Part shown: piece after piece, positions 58,956 through 64,000 of the stretch
How the letters are laid out: each line of letters starts with the position of its first letter
How positions within the stretch are numbered: position 1 is the stretch's first letter
Source of the DNA: Microbispora sp. H11081
GTDB lineage: Bacteria > Actinomycetota > Actinomycetes > Streptosporangiales > Streptosporangiaceae
DNA: 64,000 nucleotides
Direction of reading: 5' to 3'
Assembly (NCBI RefSeq): GCF_012999535.1
Contig: NZ_JABBWV010000001.1
Location: 1-64,000, forward strand
Notes under the pieces: generated by a model
Seen by the model: only the letters and a program-made list of their open reading frames with translations
Databases searched by the model: none
Told to the model about the DNA's origin: nothing
Program-made: the position numbers and the translations under genes

Positions 58956-59489
58956 TCAGGGGCGGAACCCGCCGTACCGGCCGCCGAAGAAGACCAGCGG
59001 GCCGCCGTCGGCGTGCCGGTCCAGCCCGGTGACCCGGGCGACGACGATCACGTGGTCGCCGGCGGGGTGCTCCGCCTCCACCACGCAGTCGATCCAGGCG
59101 AGCGCGCCGTCCAGCACGGGCGCGCCGCCGGGGGAGAGGGTCCACGGCAGGTCCGTGAACTTGTCCCCGCCGGAGACGGCGAGCCGCTCGCACGCCTCCC
59201 GCTGGTCCTCCGCGAGCACGTTGACGCACAGGCCCCCGGCGGCCTTCAGCCGGGGCCAGCTCGTGCTGTCGCCCGAGACGCAGAACGCGACCAGCGGCGG
59301 GTCGAGGCTCACGGACGTGAAGGAGTTGACGGCCAGGCCGTACGGCTCGCCGGTGCGCGGGCCGATCCCGGTGACGGCCACGACGCCCGTGGCGTACCTG
59401 CCGAGCACGTCCCTCAGGCGCTGGGGACCGACGGCGGCGATCCTCTCGGCGCCGTCAGGGCCGGCCGTCCTGGACACAGGGATGCTCAT
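58956..59489 (-). CDS. Flavin reductase (HpaC/HsaB-like)
   Basis: A 177-residue flavin reductase-like protein with LRDVLGRYATGVVAVTG (about 26-42), GLAVNSFTSVSLDPPLVAFCV (about 50-70), SWPRLKAAGGLCVNVLAE and a C-terminal GGRYGGF. It supplies reduced FMN or FAD to a partner monooxygenase. No monooxygenase gene is adjacent, so the partner is elsewhere. ATG 59489 is used; the frame extends upstream to 59549 without support. It lies upstream of the SDR gene on the same strand with a 31-base gap holding an operator. Confidence 0.88.
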   Translation of the reverse strand: MSIPVSRTAGPDGAERIAAVGPQRLRDVLGRYATGVVAVTGIGPRTGEPYGLAVNSFTSVSLDPPLVAFCVSGDSTSWPRLKAAGGLCVNVLAEDQREACERLAVSGGDKFTDLPWTLSPGGAPVLDGALAWIDCVVEAEHPAGDHVIVVARVTGLDRHADGGPLVFFGGRYGGFRP

Positions 59490-59930
59490 CGCGCGGGCGC
59501 CTCCTCGATCGGACTCCCTGAGAGTCAAGGAGGGCCGGAGGAGATGCATTCCCCGGGTTCGGATGCGTTCCCGGTGTTAACGGTGGCGCGTCCTGGCGGG
59601 CGTGGGGGACCCGCCAGGACGCGCTCCGCCCCGGCGCGAGAACTCGACCCCGGCGAGGGTTGGGGTCGAGACCTCGTTCATTCGCACGGAGTTCGTGGGG
59701 AGCGGCCGTCCTCGTCCGGTCGCTCCGGGGTGTGGTGGTACCGCGCGTTCGGGCATGTCACGCCGTATCGGCGCAAGACGGTCATGTCGGTGGATACCGA
59801 CAGCTCTGACATGTCGTTCGCGTCGCTCTGATAGGTCTTGGCCCTGGTGGGTCTGGGCTCGGGCACGCTGCGGAGCGACTTCGGCGTTCTCGCACCGGCC
59901 GCCCTCACGGGCCCACCTCCATTGGATGGA

Positions 59931-59947
59931 TTTGTACCAACGTTTGG
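59931..59947. promoter_or_regulatory. Distal GntR operator candidate
   Basis: TTTGTACCAACGTTTGG contains the inverted repeat CCAA-CGT-TTGG (59937-59947) and begins with TTTGT, as does the proximal element at 60012. It is about 100 bases upstream of the GntR start. Confidence 0.4.
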
Positions 59948-60011
59948 ATAATGCGCGGCTGAGTGGGGTCCGGTCAAGGGGTTGTTTCCCGGTAGACCGA
60001 GATCCTCTAGA

Positions 60012-60025
60012 TTTGTTGGAACAAA
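60012..60025. promoter_or_regulatory. Proximal GntR operator candidate
   Basis: TTTGTT-GG-AACAAA is a perfect inverted repeat 18 bases upstream of the GntR start, suited to autorepression. Confidence 0.55.
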
Positions 60026-60043
60026 AGGGTGGATTGAGGAAAG

Positions 60044-60796
60044 ATGGCACGATCGTCGCTCTACCAGCAGGTGGCCGCTGAGGTACGCAGGGCCATCTAC
60101 GCGGGCGAACTCGCGCCGGGCGACCAGATCCCGACCGAGGCCGACCTCATGGAGGCGCACGGGGTCAGCCGCAACACCGTGCGACTGGCACTCGGCGAAT
60201 TGGAGAACGAAGGCCTCATCCTGCGGATGCGCCGGCGTGGCACGTTCGTACGCGAGCGCCGTCCCCTCCTCATGCGCCCCCAGGACGAGTTCCTCCCGCA
60301 CGACCAGGAGGAGCCGCGGTTCGACAGCTTCGTCCACGCGGTCCGCTCCGAGGGCCGCACGGCGGACCAGCGGATCGAGGTCTCGATCGTCGAGCCGCCC
60401 GAGGACGTCGCCACCCGCCTCGCCCTGGCCGACGGCGCGCTGGCCGTCGTACGCCGCAGGCTGCGCTTCGTGGACGGCCAGCCGTACAACACGCTCGACT
60501 CCTTCTTCCCCCTGGAGATCGTGGGGGGCTCCGAGATCGCCAGGCCCGGTGACATCACGCGCGGGGCCAACCGGGTGCTCGAGGAGCTGGGACATCTCCA
60601 GGCCCGTGTGATCGACGACATCTCGGCGCGCATGCCGACCTCGGACGAGTCGTCGCGGCTCCAGTTGGAGCCCGGCACTCCGGTCGTCGTCCACACCCGG
60701 GTCGGCTACGACGCCGACGACACCCCCGTACGCGTCGCCGTTTCCGTGCTGCCCGCGGACAAGCACCTGATCCGATACGAGCTGGAACGTCATTGA
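60044..60796 (+). CDS. GntR family regulator with UTRA domain (HutC subfamily)
   Basis: The 250-residue regulator has an N-terminal winged helix (LYQQVAAEVRRAIYAGELAPGDQIPTEADLMEAHGVSRNTVRLAL, about 6-50, the full GntR signature) and a C-terminal UTRA ligand domain (about 85-245; RRRLRFVDGQPYNTLDSFFP, then RMPTSDESSRLQLEPGTPVVVHTR). GAGGAAAG lies just before ATG 60044. HutC-type regulators respond to small metabolites such as amino-sugar phosphates or histidine-pathway compounds. Two inverted repeats upstream may be its own operators. No adjacent target operon is evident, so it could be an orphan or may control the distant amine/sugar block. Confidence 0.92.
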   Translation: MARSSLYQQVAAEVRRAIYAGELAPGDQIPTEADLMEAHGVSRNTVRLALGELENEGLILRMRRRGTFVRERRPLLMRPQDEFLPHDQEEPRFDSFVHAVRSEGRTADQRIEVSIVEPPEDVATRLALADGALAVVRRRLRFVDGQPYNTLDSFFPLEIVGGSEIARPGDITRGANRVLEELGHLQARVIDDISARMPTSDESSRLQLEPGTPVVVHTRVGYDADDTPVRVAVSVLPADKHLIRYELERH

Positions 60797-60801
60797 CGAG
60801 G

Positions 60802-60862
60802 CCCGGACACCCCCTCGGCTGAGCGGGTGTCCCCGGCCGAAGGGCCCTCCTCCCGAGGGCCG
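60802..60862 (+). terminator. Probable terminator hairpins after the GntR gene
   Basis: Two stems follow the GntR stop: GGACACCC (60805-60812) with GGGTGTCC (60825-60832), and GGCCCTC (60843-60849) with GAGGGCC (60855-60861). No T-tract follows, which is common in high-GC actinobacteria. Confidence 0.5.
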
Positions 60863-61012
60863 TTCCCGCGATTCCCGTCCTGACCCGGCGAGGGGGCCAC
60901 GCAGGACCCGCGCGCCCTGAGACGGCCCGCCGTCTCCGTACGGACGCTGTACGGCACCCCGCCGTCACTCACAGTGATCGAATCGCCGCCGTCGGCACGA
61001 AAGGAATCAGGC

Positions 61013-61714
61013 ATGCCCGCGAACACCCTGGATCTTGTTACGGAACTCACGCTGCGTCGCGCCGCCCCCGCCGATCTGCAGGGCGTCCTCGCCCTGCTGG
61101 CGCGCACCGCCGGATGGCTGAACGGCCTCGGCGTGCGGCAGTGGCCCGCCGGGGGCTTCCCCGCGGAACGCATCGAACCGCTCATCGACGAGGGGGTCAT
61201 GTACGTCCTGGACACCGCCGAGGGCTCACCTGGGGACACCGCCGAGGACGCCGCCGGGAACACCGGTGTCCGGGTCCCGGTGGCCACGATCGCCGTGGAC
61301 GGCCACGCCGACCCGGAGTTCTGGACCCAGGCGGACCGGCCAGGCGACGCGCTCTACGTCCACAAGCTCGCCGTGAGCAGGGACTACTCGGGCTGCGGCC
61401 TGGGGGAGGCGCTGCTCGGCTGGGCCGCCCTGCGGGCCGCCGTCCACGGCCGGTCGCGGCTGCGGCTGGACTGCGCCAAGGACAACGCCCGCCTGCAGTC
61501 GTTCTACCGGAGGGCGGGCTTCCGGCACGTCCGCACCGTCGACCTGCCGCACCGCGCCTCGGGCGCGCTTTTCGAGCGGGACGCGCCGGGCGCGCTCCGT
61601 GCCGCGCCGCTCCGTCGCCGCGCGCCCCTGGTGCCGGCCCCTCGCTCTGGACATGCGGTGCAACCCAGGAGGGTTCTTGACATCACCACTCACAACGAGT
61701 TGATGGAGTGCTGA
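61013..61714 (+). CDS. GNAT family acetyltransferase
   Basis: This 233-residue protein has a GNAT core: TLRRAAPADLQGVLALLAR, WPAGGFPAERIEPLI, VHKLAVSRDYSGCGLGEALLGWA (acetyl-CoA loop, about 120-142) and LRLDCAKDNARLQSFYRRAGF. The C-terminal 50 residues are basic and proline-rich and look disordered. ATG 61013 has AAAGGAA upstream. It stands alone between a GntR regulator and cutC. The substrate is unknown. Confidence 0.85.
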   Translation: MPANTLDLVTELTLRRAAPADLQGVLALLARTAGWLNGLGVRQWPAGGFPAERIEPLIDEGVMYVLDTAEGSPGDTAEDAAGNTGVRVPVATIAVDGHADPEFWTQADRPGDALYVHKLAVSRDYSGCGLGEALLGWAALRAAVHGRSRLRLDCAKDNARLQSFYRRAGFRHVRTVDLPHRASGALFERDAPGALRAAPLRRRAPLVPAPRSGHAVQPRRVLDITTHNELMEC

Positions 61715-61752
61715 ACAGGGCGGATGCCGTTAGGCGCCGCAAAGGGACCCGA

Positions 61753-61758
61753 TACTGT
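61753..61758 (+). promoter_or_regulatory. Candidate -10 hexamer, leaderless cutC transcript
   Basis: TACTGT fits TAnnnT and ends 7 bases before ATG 61766, with no ribosome site between. Confidence 0.35.
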
Positions 61759-61765
61759 TCACTCC

Positions 61766-62446
61766 ATGACGGGATCCCTCCTTGAAGTGATCGCGCTCGA
61801 CCTGCGTGACGCCATGGCCGCCGAGGAGGGCGGGGCCGACCGCCTGGAGATCGTGTCCGACATGGACGCGGACGGGCTCACCCCCTCGGCGGACCTGGTC
61901 GCGGAGATCGCGCGCGAATGCGGGCTGCCGCAGATGGTCATGCTCCGCCACGACGCCGGCTTCACCGTGACCGCGGAGGAGCTCGACCGGCTGCGCGGCC
62001 ACGTCAAGGAGCTCGCCGAGGCCGGCGCGGCGGGGTTCGTCTTCGGTTTCCTGTCCGAGGACGGGTCGGTCGACAGGGAGGCGACGGACGCGCTGATCCA
62101 CGCGGTCTCGCCGCTGCCCTGGACCTTCCACCGCGCCGTGGACCACGCCGCCGACGTGCGGGCCGCCTGGCGTGCCGTGCGGCTGCTGCCGAACCTGGCG
62201 ACCGTGCTCACGTCCGGCTCGCCCCAGGGCGTCGGCGACGGCCTGGGCGTCTTACGCGCGAGGGCCGAGGCCGGTGACGCCTCGCTCATCCTCGCCGGCG
62301 GGGGCCTGCGCGAGGAGCACGTGCCCGTGCTGCTCGACTACGGCGTCCGGGCCTTCCACGTGGGCAGCGCCGTACGGGGCTCGTGGCGCGAGCCGGTCGA
62401 CCCGGACCGGGTCAGGCGCTGGCGCCGGATCGTGGACCGGGTCTGA
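61766..62446 (+). CDS. cutC: CutC family protein (copper homeostasis-linked TIM barrel)
   Basis: The 226-residue protein has the CutC barrel: LLEVIALDLRDAMAAEEGGADRLEI at the start, QMVMLRHDAGF, FVFGFLSEDGSVD (about 91), FHRAVDHAADV (about 118), VLTSGSPQGVGDGL (about 140) and ILAGGGL. It has been linked to copper tolerance, though the biochemical role is unsettled. ATG 61766 gives the usual start. Leucine codon 163 is TTA (62252-62254), a very rare codon in such genomes; if a bldA-type tRNA governs it, translation would be tied to development. It is a single gene with a leaderless-type promoter. Confidence 0.88.
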   Translation: MTGSLLEVIALDLRDAMAAEEGGADRLEIVSDMDADGLTPSADLVAEIARECGLPQMVMLRHDAGFTVTAEELDRLRGHVKELAEAGAAGFVFGFLSEDGSVDREATDALIHAVSPLPWTFHRAVDHAADVRAAWRAVRLLPNLATVLTSGSPQGVGDGLGVLRARAEAGDASLILAGGGLREEHVPVLLDYGVRAFHVGSAVRGSWREPVDPDRVRRWRRIVDRV

Positions 62447-62512
62447 CGCTGTCCGCGACGCGCGCTCTCGCGCTCTCCGCGCACGCTGTGGCGCTTCCCT
62501 GTCCGGCGCTCC

Positions 62513-64000
62513 CTATGCGCGGCGCCGGGCGACGAGGACGGCGTCGCGGATGGTGATCTCGCGGCCCTCCTGGTCGGCCGCGGTGCGCGGGCGGGCATCG
62601 GCCGCCACGATCTCCCACGCGGCGGGGTCGAGGGAGGTCGCGATCTCCTCGGCGGTGAACATCATCTGCGGGAAGTGCATCCGCCTGGCCGTGGTCAGCA
62701 GGTCGGACGGGTGGTGCCCGACGATCAGCAGGGTGCCGCCCGGGGCCACCGCGGCGGCCAGCCGGGCGTACAGCTCACGCCTGGCCTCGCCGGGCAGGTG
62801 CATGTACTGCGCCGAGACCAGGTCGTACGCGCCCTCGGGGAGTGCGTGGTCGCGCAGGTCCGCGTGCAGCCACTCGACGCGCCCCGCCACGTCCGCGCCC
62901 GCCTCGGCCGCGTGGGCGGCGGCCCGCTCCAGCGCCGTGACGGAGATGTCCGCCCCCGTCACCCGCCAGCCCTTCGTGGCGAGCCAGATCGCGTCGGCGC
63001 CCTCGCCGCTGCCGACGTCGAGGGCCCGGCCAGGCGGCAGCCCGGCGGCCTCGGCGACGAGCTGGGGATTCGGCCGCCCGCTCCAGATCGCGGGCCGGGA
63101 GCGGTAGCGCTCCTCCCAGGCCGCCTCCTCGACCAGCGTGCTCATCTGGTCCCGGTAGGCCGCGACGGCCTCCCGCGTCTCCTCGGCCACAAGGTCCATG
63201 TTGATCGCCGCGCCTGAGGCAAGACCGGCCGCGGCCGACGCGACCACCACCGCGCGCACGTCGGTCACGTTCCCCGCCACCCACACGCCGGGCACGCCGG
63301 TCGCCCCCGCCGGGTCCGCGGCGATCCTCGTGCCGGCCACATGGCCGCCGAACTCCGCCTCGACCGGCTTGAGCCCGAGCGATTCCAGCACCCCGGACCT
63401 GGCGGTGAGCGGCGCGGCGACGACGAGCGCGCCGAGCGCGATCACCTCGCCTGAGGCCAGCCGCACCCCGCTGAGCGCGTCGCCGGTCACCTCGATGCCG
63501 GTGACCAGTCCCTCGGCGACGGGGATCCGGCGCGCCGCGAGCCGCTCGGCGTCCTCCTCCGACGGCGCGGGCCGGTCGTGGGCCAGGAACACCACGTCCT
63601 CGCTCCACTGCCGCCACAGGATCGCCTGGTCGACGGAGAACGGCCCGGTGGACAGCACCCCGATGCGCCGGTCGCGGACCTCCCACCCGTGGCAGTACGG
63701 GCAGTGCAGCACGTCGCGGCCCCACCGCTCGGCCAGGCCGGGCACGCCGGGCAGCTCGTCCACGGCTCCGGTCGCGACCAGCAGCCGACGGGCCCGGGCG
63801 GCGCGCCCGTCGTCCAGCGTCACGAGGAAACCCGCGTCCTCCCGGGCGGCGGCCGTGACCCGTCCCGCGACGACCTCGACGCCGTACCGCGCGAGTTCCG
63901 CGCGCCCGGCCTCCAGCAGCTCGGCGGGCGGCGTGCCGTCCCTGCCGAGGTAGTTGTGCATGTGCCCGGCCGGGGCGTTGCGCGGCTCCCCGGCGTCCAC
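62513..64000 (-). CDS. Bifunctional thioredoxin-reductase-like oxidoreductase / SAM methyltransferase (N-terminus beyond window)
   Basis: The 495 residues present are cut at the right edge of the window. The first part is a pyridine-nucleotide-disulfide oxidoreductase: LLVATGAVDELPGVPGL, the active-site-like HCPYCHGWEVRD (CxxC), a second nucleotide-binding segment and GVWVAGNVTD (about 238). A linker at about 280-300 leads to a class I methyltransferase with motif I LDVGSGEGADAIWLA (about 329-343), TGADISVTALERA (motif II) and DLVSAQYMHLP. The missing N-terminus should carry the FAD-binding GxGxxG. Domain fusions of this kind are known in actinobacteria. The likely role is redox handling and methylation of one small substrate, for instance a thiol or metalloid; that is inference. 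Confidence 0.85.
   Translation of the reverse strand: MDAGEPRNAPAGHMHNYLGRDGTPPAELLEAGRAELARYGVEVVAGRVTAAAREDAGFLVTLDDGRAARARRLLVATGAVDELPGVPGLAERWGRDVLHCPYCHGWEVRDRRIGVLSTGPFSVDQAILWRQWSEDVVFLAHDRPAPSEEDAERLAARRIPVAEGLVTGIEVTGDALSGVRLASGEVIALGALVVAAPLTARSGVLESLGLKPVEAEFGGHVAGTRIAADPAGATGVPGVWVAGNVTDVRAVVVASAAAGLASGAAINMDLVAEETREAVAAYRDQMSTLVEEAAWEERYRSRPAIWSGRPNPQLVAEAAGLPPGRALDVGSGEGADAIWLATKGWRVTGADISVTALERAAAHAAEAGADVAGRVEWLHADLRDHALPEGAYDLVSAQYMHLPGEARRELYARLAAAVAPGGTLLIVGHHPSDLLTTARRMHFPQMMFTAEEIATSLDPAAWEIVAADARPRTAADQEGREITIRDAVLVARRRA

Larger units (their letters stand above)
59490..60043. other. Structured intergenic region with several hairpins
   Basis: This 554-base gap contains three perfect inverted repeats: a 15-bp stem (59586-59600 with 59610-59624, 9-base loop), a 9-bp stem (59643-59651 with 59662-59670) and a 7-bp stem with loop GGAT (59785-59802). 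None has a T-tract. Two palindromic elements near the GntR gene are listed separately. A 44-codon frame on the - strand (59678-59812) has no clear ribosome site and I do not call it. A structured RNA or regulatory hub is possible. Confidence 0.5.

Noticed and set aside
59678-59812. 44-codon - strand frame in the hairpin region
   Set aside because: There is no ribosome site, no recognisable family, and it overlaps an inverted repeat; coding potential is too weak to call.
1-64000. Known riboswitches, T-boxes or rRNA genes
   Set aside because: I looked in the longer gaps for conserved cores and saw none I could support.

Overview
The window is high-GC DNA (G or C dominating third codon positions, frequent GTG starts, many ATGA/GTGA start-stop overlaps). 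It encodes actinomycete hallmarks: CBM2 domains on Ser/Pro linkers, a PknB-type kinase, LuxR- and TetR-type regulators, a DUF222/HNH protein and non-mevalonate isoprenoid genes. The best guess is a filamentous actinobacterium of the Streptosporangiaceae type; that placement is inference. About 53 genes are supported. I found no rRNA, tRNA, CRISPR array or intact insertion sequence, so this looks like ordinary chromosome, with the most interesting signals in regulatory DNA and repeats.

Layout. 0.2-10.6 kb: a lone EF-Tu-domain-3-like protein, a lactate 2-monooxygenase, then a tightly coupled operon (TPP-dependent pyruvate-oxidase-like enzyme, FAD/Fe-S 2-hydroxyacid dehydrogenase, enolase-superfamily enzyme, GH15 hydrolase) that ends tail-to-tail over a DUF421 membrane protein. 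10.8-16.5 kb: TetR/aldehyde dehydrogenase pair with a strong terminator, a polyphosphate kinase 2, and two paralogous secreted trypsin-like proteases. 16.7-23.3 kb: dxr, ispG and a GNAT gene, an order known from actinobacteria, but with an opposing chitin/cellulose-active LPMO gene where an M50 protease gene is usually found, and an exported alpha/beta hydrolase between ispG and the GNAT gene. 23.4-28 kb: DUF3037 plus HipA-like kinase pair; XRE regulator plus a metallo-beta-lactamase-fold protein whose metal-binding histidines are all arginine; a divergent SDR. 28-41.5 kb: DUF222/HNH protein, large LuxR regulator with an octamer repeat array behind it, TetR/MMPL exporter pair around a perfect 24-bp palindrome, CBM2-alpha/beta hydrolase, Ser/Thr kinase, ThuA-like protein.

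41.5-52.4 kb is the most coherent functional block: SIS isomerase-like protein and APH-fold sugar kinase on one strand; divergently a PotD-PotB-PotC-PotA-type importer; then a TetR gene; then a glycosyltransferase, an FAD amine oxidase and an aldehyde dehydrogenase. A near-identical inverted element (TTGAATCTnnnTTCA) lies in both divergent promoter regions, suggesting one regulator controls uptake, sugar phosphorylation, glycosyl transfer and amine oxidation of one compound. 52.4-64 kb: AlkD-like protein with a KstR2-like TetR regulator and a matching operator, PhoD-like phosphatase, GH3 (NagZ-like) gene behind an inverted-repeat operator, ATP-grasp enzyme, TIGR00725 protein, SDR, flavin reductase, GntR regulator, GNAT, CutC, and a truncated oxidoreductase-methyltransferase fusion.

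A recurrent oddity is short tandem duplication of the DNA around stop codons: five separate gene ends carry 12- to 18-bp repeats that include the stop codon.
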